In this document: positions 1-8,430 of the stretch, piece by piece | Layout of the letters: each line of letters begins with the position of its first letter | Position numbering within the stretch: the stretch's first letter is position 1 | Assembly: GCA_009663005.1 (NCBI GenBank) | Contig: CM018895.1 | Span: forward strand, 14,536,723 to 14,549,222 | DNA from: Actinidia chinensis | Lineage: Eukaryota; Streptophyta; Magnoliopsida; Ericales; Actinidiaceae | DNA: 12,500 bases | Reading direction: 5' to 3' | Notes under the pieces: generated by a model | Told to the model about the DNA's origin: nothing | The model's database searches: none | What the model saw: the letters and a program-made list of their open reading frames with translations, nothing else | Position numbers and translations under genes: made by a program

Positions 1-600
1 CGATAGACTATAACCCAAAAATAGCGTTTGCCCTCTACCAACGACCTAGGTAAACCCATGAGAACGAAATCCATAATGATATGCTCCCTTTCCACTCTGC
101 AACTGGTAGTGGTTGTAGTAAACCTGTCAGTTTCTGATGTTCGGCTTTTCACTTGTGGACAAGCAAAATCAAAACGAATAATGCAAACGTATTTCTTCAT
201 CTTCTCCACCAAATTGCGACACAAATCATGATACATCTCGTCCCTCCAAGATGAACTGGCAAGTTGGTGACTGATGAAACTCATGAAGTACGTCAGTTTC
301 TATAGACAATGGAAACAAACAATCTAGACTTATATCTCAAACTCTAATCCTCATGAAAAACCCCCCCCCCCAATCTGTGGGCCTACATTTTTAGCAATGC
401 AGTTAGTTATTGCAAATAGTCTTTGCCTCACATCTGTTGTGATGCCTCAATGACCTACTACTGATTGATGGATCTGCACAGACATATGACTAATGTAACA
501 GGACTCACCCGTCTTGCTGTGAAGGGAAGTCAAGTCGAATCACCGAATATCCTGCAGAATTTGCCACTCACCAATGAAAATACTTTCAAAAGGGCTAAGA
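1..600 (-). pseudogene. gypsy integrase fragment (zinc-binding region and start of catalytic core)
   Basis: Integrase joins retroelement cDNA to the host chromosome. Between about 240 and 1 the minus strand encodes pieces resembling the H2C2 zinc-binding region (MYHDL, then CPQVK) followed by the core start (IIMDFVLMGLPRS, then WVIVYR). In the family these read roughly MYxDL, CxxCQQVK, MDFVxGLP and IVDR. The first Cys of the zinc pair and the Asp of IVDR appear lost, while the Asp of MDFV is kept. The stretch from about 240 to 600 should hold the linker from RNase H and the integrase N-terminus, but I can only see scattered resemblance there. The rest of the catalytic core is outside the window. 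There are several frame changes, so this is a pseudogene. Confidence 0.75.
361..371. repeat. C11 homopolymer
   Basis: Eleven consecutive C bases follow a run of A. The tract lies in the degenerate integrase part of the gypsy element and interrupts it. A similar C tract is present at 6474–6486 in the copia element. Either could be a real slippage product or have an uncertain length in the assembly. Confidence 0.9.
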
Positions 601-990
601 GATTCCTAATAAGCGCATCAACCACAACGTGGCCTTTTCCTGGTGATAGTGAAGTGCCAATTCGAAGTAGTAGTCCTCCATGTACTAACGCCGCTACCTT
701 CAAGTTCAAGTCTTTCTGCGTTGAACAAGTACTTCAAGCTCTTGTGGTACTAAAAAATACTTCAAAACCGCTCTCCGTTACTAGTGAGTAATTGCCTCCA
801 ACTTTTTTAAGCAAAAATAACTACTTGCAAGTTACAGTCATGAGTCGGATAATTTTGTTCGTGACATCTTCAACTGACGAGAACCAACGCAATTCACTTA
901 CCCAATTGCATCAACACGCAACCCAAGCCATCACGTGAAGCATCACAATACACGTATACCCCAACCCTCGTTCAGGTTATATAATAAAGA
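600..990 (-). pseudogene. gypsy RNase H domain, degenerate
   Basis: Ty3/gypsy RNase H removes the RNA strand during reverse transcription. On the minus strand, starting near 985, the frame gives YVYCDASRDGLGCVLMQ, the classic start of this domain with its first catalytic Asp. After frame changes come SRQLK, a KYF-type stretch and a YHQEK block, corresponding to the family's SRQL, LKYLF and YHPGKAN motifs; the usual VADALSR end is decayed. Spacing matches the family's ~120-residue domain. Stops in every frame show it is dead. It follows RT directly, as expected in a gypsy Pol polyprotein. Confidence 0.8.
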
Positions 991-1960
991 ATTGGTGACC
1001 GAAGTCAATTCTTCTTAAGTTCTTGAAAAAGAATGCTCGCATGCATGTTCCAACAAAAGGAATCCCCTTCTCGTAGTTCAAGCATTGGTGCCCGCAAATC
1101 GTTAAAAGCCTCTACAAATCGTCGGTTGTAACCAGCTAAACTCAAGAAACTACAATTTCAAATACATCTTTGGTCGTTCCCAAGTCATCACTGCCTCAAT
1201 CTGGATGAAATCAACCGCACTACTCCGCTTCTCAAAATAACATGAAACTAAGAACTTTGTACCTCAGGTAACAAAACGTGCATTTTTGCTTAGCTTACAA
1301 CAAGTGATGTTCTCGCAAAAAGCTGTTGACACTATCTTTAAATGCTCCTCATGCGACTTATTGATGGCGAATAGTAGATTAAGATGCCATCTACAAATAC
1401 GACAAGAAACGGTCAAGACAGGATTGGAAGATAGATTCATCAAATCCATGAAAGTGTTGGCGCATTCGTAAGAACCTAAACGGCTCATCACAGAAAACTC
1501 ATAAGGCCCGTCGAGCTGAGCGAAAAGCTGTCTTCGCAATTGTCCCCTTTCTTAATTCGCAATTGGTGATAACCCGACCTAAACGATCTTCAAGAATAAA
1601 CTCGAACCTTTCAATTGGTAAATAAGTCATCGTTCTCGGAAAGTGGATACTATCTTTATCGTCCACGCAGTTCAATCGTCGGTAACTCTATACACATTCT
1701 AAGGGAACAATCTTTTTTCTTAGCAAAGAAGGCCGAAGCTCCACGGCGATGCACTAGTCGAATTAAAACCCGTATCCAACAAAGTTCTGATCGCACTTCA
1801 AACTCTTGTACACTCTGTCAGCGCAAAATAATCCGGTGGTACTGAGATGGGAGTAGGCTGGTTTTAAGATCAATAGAGAATCAATCTCCCGATGGCGGTG
1901 GTAAACTTTGTCAATCTTCTGAAAAGGATACCCGAAAACTCGCATTGACCGGTGTCAAAA
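990..1960 (-). pseudogene. gypsy reverse transcriptase, degenerate, catalytic Asp changed
   Basis: The reverse transcriptase copies element RNA into DNA. Blocks visible on the minus strand, in order: an SIDLKP/PP-type start near 1880–1830; FFAKKKDCSLRMCI near 1720–1690 (family: FVKKKDGSxRxCIDYR); GPYEFSVM followed by NTFMDLMN near 1500–1440 (family: GHYEFxVMPFGLTNAPxxFMDLMN); the active-site block at 1386–1397; and SHEEHLKIV followed by ENITCCKLSK near 1350–1280 (family: EEHxxHLxxVL, LYAKxSKC). The active site reads FVDG where the family has F(V/I)DD, so the second catalytic Asp has become Gly. Many frameshifts separate the blocks. The order and spacing make the assignment firm although no long frame survives. 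Confidence 0.85.
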
Positions 1961-2390
1961 CTATTAACTACACTATCTCGTCGGCCCAAAAAGCCCAAAA
2001 GAAAATCAACTCATCTTGTCTACGCCCATGGTAGACGATGGGGATGAAAACACTTCGATCTCCAACAAAGTGGAAATGATCTCCTTCAGGCTGTACAAAT
2101 GTAAACCGATGCAGACACAATCTCTCGTGATGATACGATCAACCAAATCATCTCAAGGATTATATCAAACTCGTCATGGTCTAACACAATGACGTTCACA
2201 CACGAAAGTCTATCACTGATCAATCTAGCAAGATCTCCACGGCTCAAGGTGTCACTACCTCCCCCATGGAGTGTCAACAGAGCCACTGAATCTAATATCC
2301 AACATTTACTCCTAATGCCAAAGCAAATGATGAGCAATGAATTGAATGTGCTGCTCCAGTGGCGATGAGAACGAAGCTCAAATTAAACAT
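1960..2390 (-). pseudogene. gypsy aspartic protease, degenerate, catalytic Asp lost
   Basis: The retroviral-type aspartic protease processes Gag-Pol. At about 2376–2335 the minus strand reads FVLIATGAAHSIH, aligning with the family's (V/A)LIDTGATHSFI motif; the codon at 2361–2363 is GCC (Ala) where GAC/GAT (Asp) is expected, so the catalytic residue is gone. Downstream, 2086–2337 (–) holds IVLDHDEFDIILEMIWL near 2190–2140, matching the conserved LxxxDFDVILGMDWL block at the end of gypsy proteases. The frame between the motifs is broken. It sits between gag and RT, as in other gypsy elements. Confidence 0.8.
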
Positions 2391-3810
2391 GAGTAAGTAC
2401 CTCGTACAAGAGAGCTATCCAATGTTGCTCCTGATGTCCCGCTGTCCCTGACGGTCCCGCTGCTGACGTCATAGCATAAACCGTTCCCGTGCGTCCTTTG
2501 ACCTGCTGAGTAAACCTGTGGTCTGGACTGTGATATGAGTTGTGCACTGATGTAAAGCGGGATTGGCCCCTCGAGGCTTGAACTGACGAGTAGGTTGTTG
2601 TGATCATGGTGCTCCCTGATTGTTCTCCTTCTGAGTGCACTATCGACTGATTGACCAACCTGACCAACTGAAGCAAGTAGTGGCCCCCTGACTAGTGATG
2701 TCCTGTGCCTGGATGTGAGATTGTCCCCCTACGATGACTGCCCTGCTGACCTTTCAGGGGCAGTCCCTAACACGATGACTCATTGATGACAAACCAAAAT
2801 AAATGGCCCTCCCCGCTATGTTTTTGCCAGATGCTACTATAGAAGTGGGGTAAAGACCTGTAGGATATTGTGATGTGCAGTAGAACTCTTTGGCTCTTAA
2901 AAGAAGCCCTTAAGACTGGTGCTAGTCCCCTCACGTTGTAACTTAGGATTTGAATCTTTCAGTCCATTCAAAGTCCTCCTCAATGGGCCGCCGAGCTAAC
3001 CATAGTTGAGTCAACTTTGATCAAATTCCCGCGATATTATCCTTTGACAGCTAAGCCCCTAAATAAACTGTGTCGCTGTCTCCGGTTCTGTCGATACAAA
3101 TGCTTTGACAACCTTGACAAAACTAGAAACTTGCGTCATATTGAGCCACCGTATATCCTGAATCAAATAAAAATTCCATCTAAGGCCTCCTTAGCTGTGT
3201 CCGTAAAATAATGATCCAGGAAAAGCCTTGAAAAAGCTCCCATACTTCTTCGCTACACTCCTCAACGGTCTTCCACCATTGGAGGGCATCCCCTTGCCAA
3301 TTGATAAGTAAACTTGGGTGCGTCATATTGAGCCACAGTCATATTCCCTGGATCAAAATTAATTAAATTCATTCTCAAGGCCTCTTAGCTGTTGCTCGTA
3401 AAATACTGATCCAGGAAAGCCTTCTTGAAAAGCTCCTAACTTCTTCGTTACCACTTTCCTCAACGGTCTTCCACCATTGGAGGGCATCCCCTTGCAATTG
3501 ATAGTATGCAAAACAATCACCCGACAACTCTGCCTCAGTTACCAAGATTGTAGCAACGTTTGTGACTTGTTCAAGCCAATCTTCATACAACCAACGGAAT
3601 CTAGTTCTCCCTTAAAGTTGGTGGACGTCGTTTAGCTGAAGAAAGGCCTTTCATGGCCGTGGTAGCCCCTTTTTTTGTCACTCTAATTAAGGCACTTGCA
3701 TCGTTTGCCACAGTGTTCTCACCACTTGCTCAATGGCGGTGAACACTTCCTTGCATAAATTCGGGGCCACCTAAAATCGTAGATAGACCACCTCCAACAT
3801 TCCTACATTT
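2390..3810 (-). pseudogene. gypsy gag, degenerate, with internal duplication
   Basis: Gag forms the virus-like particle. From about 3600 leftwards the minus strand encodes the retrotransposon gag domain: EDWLEQVTN at the start, QLQGDALQWWKTVEE near 3500–3460, then FKKAFLDQYF, NMTVAQYDA and FVSTEPETA, each matching conserved blocks of plant gypsy Gag. Upstream, 3610–3750 contains a TAIEQVV-type segment typical of the region before it. At 2690–2640 the remains of a CCHC zinc knuckle are visible as CFSWS with an in-frame TAG before a later Cys; the second Cys is replaced by Trp. The segment 2383–2676 (–) stays open over a Ser/Gln/Thr-rich linker leading to protease. The central part is duplicated in tandem. 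The start codon is not clear; an open but unconvincing frame covers 3803–4024. Confidence 0.8.
3133..3503. repeat. tandem duplication inside gag (copies 3133–3306 and 3320–3503)
   Basis: Both copies begin gcgtcatattgagccac and end with cttccaccattggagggcatccccttg followed by an aattgata block. They are similar throughout but differ by many small indels and substitutions. Each encodes (–) the same gag stretch from the WWK block to the AQYD block. The period is about 187 bp. The duplication is old, because the copies have diverged considerably. Confidence 0.88.
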
Positions 3811-4187
3811 TTCTATAGGAGCACTTGCCCCTTCCTACCATCACGACTCTGGTGATCATCTCCCTCACGAGGATTCCGAGAGAACCGCGTGCTCCACGTT
3901 TGCCCCACGAGCTCCCAGGTAAGTGACTTAGCACGACCTCTCGCGTTTGCGTTTTCTTTCCTCTCCTTTGGGTGGAATGTTTACAAAAGCAAAAAAAAAA
4001 AACAATAAGATAATCATTAGTCACTTATGATTAAGTTCATAATATTGCTATGCCATAAGCAATTCAAAACATGTAGCATGTATGTTCATGTTATCCCTTC
4101 ACATAAATAGTATACAACGTACCCTCTCAAATTACTAGATGTAAACCAAATGTGGTCAACCCCACGGCTCATAGGTATTCGACATAG
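3811..4187 (-). other. gypsy leader between primer binding site and gag
   Basis: This is the untranslated leader expected between the primer binding site and gag. It contains an A11 run at 3992–4002 and a short Arg/Gly-rich minus frame (to 3803) that could be the decayed Gag N-terminus. I see no other feature. Confidence 0.5.
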
Positions 4188-4199
4188 GGCTCTGAACCA
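4188..4199 (-). other. gypsy primer binding site (tRNA-Met type)
   Basis: The minus strand reads TGGTTCAGAGCC immediately inside the LTR end. The canonical plant site complementary to initiator tRNA-Met is TGGTATCAGAGCC, so this copy lacks about one base. Its position directly next to the TGT...ACA LTR end at 4200 supports the call and sets the element orientation to minus. Confidence 0.8.
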
Positions 4200-4741
4200 T
4201 GTTGTGTGTCACGCCACGGGTCAAACCAGACCCGGCCACGTAACCAAAACAACACGCACATGCGGAAAAAGTCAAACAAAAAAAAATGAACAAACACATT
4301 GTATTATATCAGAGTGCAGAAATAAATAATATTACAAACATCTAAATACACCTTTAATATGTTTATCAAATTAACAGCACAACTGGCAATCCACAGGCCT
4401 CAAAGACTCAGGATTAACCCTCGGTACCTGAATGAAAATTTATGTTTTATAGTAAAGGGTGAGTTCCTTGAAAAAGATTTTAACAATGGACTTGAGACTT
4501 AAAGCAAAAACAGGTGATACATAAACTTAATATGAAAACATGATTGCATAAAGTATGCTTTCATTTATATCCAAAATAGACTTTTGATTTTTCAATCCGT
4601 GATTTCTCAAATCAACAGGTGTCCCCAAAAGTGACTCTGTCTCACAAGTATTACTCCATAATTAGAATTGACACACTTAGACCAATACCGACCAAACCTA
4701 TTATGCACTAAGCACGTGAGGATAACACCCGTAAACTTTTC

Positions 4742-5013
4742 GGACTTTCACCGGGGGCTATGATATTCCTCCGTATCGTTGTCATCTACGACTTTTATTT
4801 GTCAACTTCCGGACTTTCACCGTGGGCTATGGACATTCCCTCCGTATAGTTGCCATCTAGGACTCTTTTTTGTTAATTTTTGGCTTTCACCGTGGCCTAT
4901 GACATTCCCTCCGTATCGTTGTCATTAGGACTTTATTGTCAATTTCGGACTTTCACCGTGGGCTATGACATTCCCTCCGTATTTTGCCATCTTTTTTTTA
5001 GGCTTTATTGTGT
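4742..5013. repeat. minisatellite in gypsy LTR, four units of about 65–71 bp
   Basis: Units start at 4742, 4811, 4882 and 4947 with GGACTTTCACCGTGGGCTAT (the third starts GGCTTTCACC), followed by GACATTCCCTCCGTAT, a TTG(T/C)CATC block and a T-rich spacer. The units differ by small indels and substitutions. The array is in the part of the LTR expected to be R/U5. Confidence 0.92.
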
Positions 5014-5725
5014 GCTTAATCTAGCTATCTACTTCGGTATATTTTAGAGTGTCATTTCTATAATAATTTTCATTATCAATTTCCAAATTTCCATTTCTAA
5101 ACCCAAGATTCAATGTCTTTTTGAACTTTTTTATTTAACAATCACTTTCATAATATACATAAAAAATCACATTATCAATCAAATTCATGTATTGTAACCA
5201 ACATTAATTCATTAAAGAGATAATTTCATATAATTACTGTGTCAAATTATTTTTATAAGATTTATGAGCATTATTTGGACTATAAATTGATATTAAAGCA
5301 AAATAATTTCAAATAAGATTTTTAACATTTCTATCTTTCATTTCGCATAAAAATAAATTTATGCTCATCAAAAAACAATTTTTTATTAATTTAAACAAAA
5401 AAAAATAATATCTCAATAGATTTTATTATAAAGCTATAACAACAAACCAAAGTAAAAAGTCAAACAAACAACCCCCTTTACCTCAGGAATAGGAATTGCC
5501 ACTGCAAGATATGAAGATCAGGTTTCCATGAGTCGTCATACTAAAATTTGCATGGATCCAACGTCCTCTCACCGTTGATTCTGCCACCCCTATCTTTCTG
5601 ATCAAAACTTAACCACGCATATTAATTCTCTCATTTTCTTCTCTCGCTCTCTCTTCTCTTTCTGTCACGTCTTCTCTTAATCTGAGCTTTCTCCTCTCCT
5701 ATTGATAGAAGTTGATAAATAAAGT

Positions 5726-5745
5726 ATATTTATATATATAAATAT
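5726..5745 (-). promoter_or_regulatory. TATA-like palindrome, likely gypsy LTR promoter
   Basis: The 20-bp sequence atatttatatatataaatat is a perfect palindrome and contains a strong TATA box on either strand. In the inferred minus-strand LTR it is followed by a purine-rich stretch near 5700–5630, where transcription would start. Because the surroundings are extremely AT-rich, the match could also be chance. Confidence 0.5.
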
Positions 5746-6021
5746 TATATTTATTTATTTTATTATTTTATTATTTTTTTCTTTTTTTTTCGGACGCCAC
5801 TTTATTTCTTTCGGGCCGGTTCGGCGCAAAAGACGGTGTAGAGTCAAATAGTTTATAAAAATAACACTTCAGCCCCTCCAACTTCTAATTAATTATATAT
5901 CTCAATTTAAATGTCCTCTTTAATTATCCACAAGTCATTGAATCGTTCATATTTAAACTCATACAATATAGCAAACGTCACAAAATTTTAATATTATAAA
6001 AATTAAACCCTTGACACTACA

Positions 6022-6860
6022 GGACTCACAAGCTCAACCTACTGGTGGATGTTCAGGATGACTCAGCTGCGCTTTCTCAGAATTCTGCATCATAACAGAC
6101 TCATGAATGTAATATCCCGAATATTAACAAATCTTCTTCGTTTCGTGACACCAATAGTCTGTATCCTTATCCCAGTGCTAAGGCTACAAAGATAGCTTTC
6201 TTGACTCTGGGATCCAACGTATCTACCTTTAACATGAAAGTATAGGACATCTTAAATATGTGCGACTATCATAATCAATAGCAAATTTCCTGACCATACA
6301 TCCATAGGAGTTTTCCTCAATAGCTTGTGGAAGGAAGTCTATTGATGAAGTGTACGCATAATTTATTGCTTCTGCCAAAATGCTTTGCTCAAACCAGCAT
6401 TGCATATATACACCAAACTTTATATACTAAGGTGCAGGTTATCCTTTCCGCAACTCCATTCTGTTACGAAGTGCCCCCCCCCCCCCTTATAATTCTAGTT
6501 AGTAAGTAGTTTTTAGTTAGTTTGTTAGTACAGGATTCCCCTAATATAGTAAGTGTCTGACAATCCATTATTCGGAACAAACATCTGTAAGAAAGGATCT
6601 GACTTGTATCTCCACCATTATCGGATCTGAGTTCTTGATCTTTCTTACCAGCCTAGCGTTTCGATATATCTTCTTCAATATTAACGAAAAACCTTCAGGA
6701 CTTCATCCTTGTTCTGATGTTGGATACCCAAAACTCTTCTGGAAAAATCATCAACGAAGTGGTCACAAATAGCGTAAACCTCCCAAAGATGCATTTTTAG
6801 AAGGACCCAAACATCGGAAAAAACAAATCAAGGATCCCCTTCCGCACGGTGAATTTCAGT
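6022..6860 (-). pseudogene. copia integrase catalytic core and C-terminal part, degenerate
   Basis: Integrase inserts the cDNA into the genome. Starting near 6830 the minus strand gives a SDVW / GPSKNASLGGLRY block, FVDDFSRRV, a KIYR/RLVRKIK block and then SDNGG near 6615, matching the family's HSDVWGP, FVDDFSR and SDNGGEY motifs. The first two catalytic Asp residues are present. The third catalytic residue, the Glu in SDNGGEY, is disrupted by a missing base at about 6608–6610, which also shifts the frame. After a 67-bp insertion, NGVAERIT, NAGLSKAFWAEAINYA and a KKAIFVA block follow, matching the conserved NGVAERMNRT and FWAEA region. The sequence ends in a DESVMMQN-like linker that runs into 6022. 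Confidence 0.85.
6466..6532. other. 67-bp foreign insertion with C13 tract inside copia integrase
   Basis: On the minus strand, integrase coding runs up to an RG(N)P block ending near 6533 and resumes with NGVAER at about 6465, where the family has only two to three residues between. The intervening sequence has no similarity to integrase. It holds thirteen C bases (6474–6486) and a TTAGTTAG-rich stretch. No target duplication or terminal repeat is evident. It may be filler DNA from break repair. Confidence 0.65.
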
Positions 6861-7060
6861 GCCAAACTTCACCTTATATGCTTTGCCCAGGCACACAATG
6901 CTAACATTAATTCAATTTTTTCAGTCTTTAGCTCCTTCAGAAATCCTTGACGTACCAAAGTTGCAAAACTTTTCTCAGTATGCCCAAATTGCATATGCCA
7001 TAATCTGGAAAGTGGTCGATTCGTTTGAACTGTTAGAGACAACAACTATCCTTATAACCG
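6860..7060 (-). pseudogene. copia GAG-pre-integrase (HHCC zinc-binding) domain, degenerate
   Basis: The minus strand encodes RLWHMQFGHTE near 7005–6975, followed by KSFATLVRQGFLK and, near 6908–6890, C*HCVPGQS. The family has LWHxRLGHxxxxxL and then CEHCxxGK, which together bind zinc through two His and two Cys. Both His and both Cys are present, but a TAG at 6901–6903 replaces the residue (usually Glu) between the cysteines. The segment just upstream (7060–7230) contains SKGYKIILEGGVLKVVRGSLV, the typical link from protease. Confidence 0.85.
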
Positions 7061-7169
7061 TACTTACTATCAAGAAGAAAGTAGATGAGTCCCTGACGAG
7101 TGCCCTTCAAAAAAACAAGAGAACCACGAACAACCTTCAGAACTCCACCTTCTAAGATAATCTTGTACC

Positions 7170-7430
7170 CTTTGGAATCAAAATCTCCCAATGAAATAAT
7201 ATTTTTCTTTCAAATCTGGTATTATGCGAACATCAGTAAGGAACCTTGACAGTCCCACATGAACATTTCGAATCTGATTGTGTCAATTCCCCTCGTTCTG
7301 CAAGCATTCATTCTCCATTAGAACAACTCTCCATTGAAATATTCAAAGCTCGAGAAGAACCAGTTCCTGTGGGGACACATATGATAGGAAACAAACAAGA
7401 ATCCAGAATTTATTCGTCAAAAGGCTAGCA
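7170..7430 (-). pseudogene. copia aspartic protease, degenerate
   Basis: The protease processes the copia Gag-Pol. Starting near 7410 the minus strand reads ILDSC (catalytic Asp codon at 7401–7403), and, one frame over, YHMCPHRNWFF, corresponding to the family's WILDSGCSYHMCPxRxWF. The Gly after the Ser is lost to a small deletion that also shifts the frame. Further left, near 7225–7190, VRIIPDLK precedes a Ser/Gly-rich stretch, matching the conserved VRHIPxLKxNLISLG at the end of the domain. Confidence 0.8.
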
Positions 7431-8262
7431 GACAAAGAAAACATTTAAAGGCAGTGTCATCTTTCTCGACCTGGCATCAGGTGCTTATTTCGACCCTTTG
7501 GTTCTTTGCTTTTATCTTTGAGCAATTCTTTCTCCAGTGATTTTTCTGATGACACTAGGCACACTATCATTTGCAAGCTGTCGTCTCTTCAGATGATTTT
7601 TTCATTTTTTCCTTGATTGAGCGAGACTTCCATTCTTCTCCAGATTTTAGGATACTCGTCCGGCCCCTTGCCCTTCAAGCATTTGAACTTGATTCTCGGT
7701 GCAGATCTAAATCCTTTTTCTCACCTTGTTGTTCATCAAAGAATTAAAAACATCATTAACGTAAAAATTTCATCTTTACAATATAGCAAGCGGTAAGTAG
7801 TCAAATGTTCGATATATGTCAGGCAAGGAATTTAATAACAAAAGAGCCTTATCTTCAATCGTCAATTTCATATCTAAATTTTGCAAATAGCCAAAATTTT
7901 ATTGAATGCATTTAACATGCGTCATACTTGAGACCTTTCTGAATTGGAACGGAAGGCTTAATCTTCAATAGGAAAACCGGGTCTCAACGGCTTTGGTCAT
8001 GTACTTGTTTCGAGTTTGATCCCACAATCCTTTGCTGAGGTCTCCTTATAACAAAGTACTTCTGATCTTTTGCCAAGACAAGTCTACTTAGTACCGCAAA
8101 GCTTGGCGATTAAGCTTACCCAAATCCTCCTAAACATGTATCTGGCTAGCCTCTAAAGTAATATCCAGTCTGTTGGAATTAGAACATTCAAAACTTCGGG
8201 CTTGCCACATGCCAAAATTATTTGTCCCATCAAATTTTTCTACTTAAATTTGCATTGGACAT
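7431..8262 (-). pseudogene. copia gag with CCHC zinc knuckle, degenerate
   Basis: Gag packages the element RNA. The probable start is the ATG at 8262–8260, giving MSNANLSR, typical of this Gag type. Farther in are LAKDQKYFV, an INxFNKILA-like block, and, from about 7890 to 7815, LQNLDMK then IEDKALLLLNSLPD, which is the diagnostic UBN2-type Gag motif. Near 7760–7735 is MNNKVRKKDL. The zinc knuckle at 7516–7563 reads C-A-stop-CHQKNHWRKNCSK; all four metal ligands (C, C, H, C) survive, but a TAG sits at 7555–7557 just before the second Cys. Several frame changes occur. Length from start to knuckle (about 240 codons) fits an intact family member. Confidence 0.85.
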
Positions 8263-8430
8263 TGTAGTCCTATGCCCAGAGCTACTTAGAAGTGCTAGCG
8301 ACACTATCTTCTACCATCTAAACACTATAACTCCATCCAAACTGATATATAGGATCAAAATATGCAAATTTTGACCATACGGATGAGTCCAGAATGCAGG
8401 AAAACTTAAGAAGGGCTTAACTGAAAAAAA

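Larger units (their letters stand above)
1..6021 (-). mobile_element. Ty3/gypsy LTR retrotransposon, 5' part, degenerate, truncated by window edge
   Basis: Translating the minus strand from right to left gives, in order, LTR, primer binding site, gag, aspartic protease, reverse transcriptase, RNase H and the zinc-binding start of integrase. Protease–RT–RNase H–integrase is the Ty3/gypsy (Metaviridae) order; copia elements place integrase before RT. Every domain is split between frames by indels and stops, so nothing encoded here is likely to be active. The long LTR, the gag motif QLQGDALQWW and the integrase style suggest a chromovirus of the Tekay/Del type, but that lineage call is inference. 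The rest of integrase, any chromodomain and the 3' LTR would lie left of the window. The right end abuts a copia integrase region directly, so this element looks like the younger, nested insertion. Confidence 0.9.
4200..6021 (-). repeat. gypsy 5' LTR (about 1.82 kb)
   Basis: The plus-strand left end is TGTTGTGTGTCA and the right end is TGACACTACA, which form imperfect terminal inverted repeats (TGT...GTGTCA against TGACAC...ACA) with the standard TG/CA ends. The left end touches the primer binding site. The right end touches copia integrase-derived sequence with no spacer. Inside are a four-copy minisatellite (4742–5013), a very AT-rich block (about 5030–5460), a pyrimidine-rich tract (5631–5700, purine-rich on the transcribed strand) and a TATA-like palindrome (5726–5745). 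Read on the minus strand, U3 would run from 6021 to near 5700, with R and U5 to the left. The second LTR, needed as proof, is outside the window. Confidence 0.8.

Noticed and set aside
465..791. 108-codon plus-strand open frame
   Set aside because: It is antisense to the integrase/RNase H region of the gypsy element and matches nothing recognisable.
3803..4024. 73-codon minus frame as an independent gene
   Set aside because: Low-complexity Arg/Gly sequence in the gypsy leader. At most it is the decayed Gag N-terminus.
6859..7155. 98-codon plus-strand open frame
   Set aside because: It is antisense to the copia GAG-pre-integrase domain, whose motifs are clear on the minus strand.
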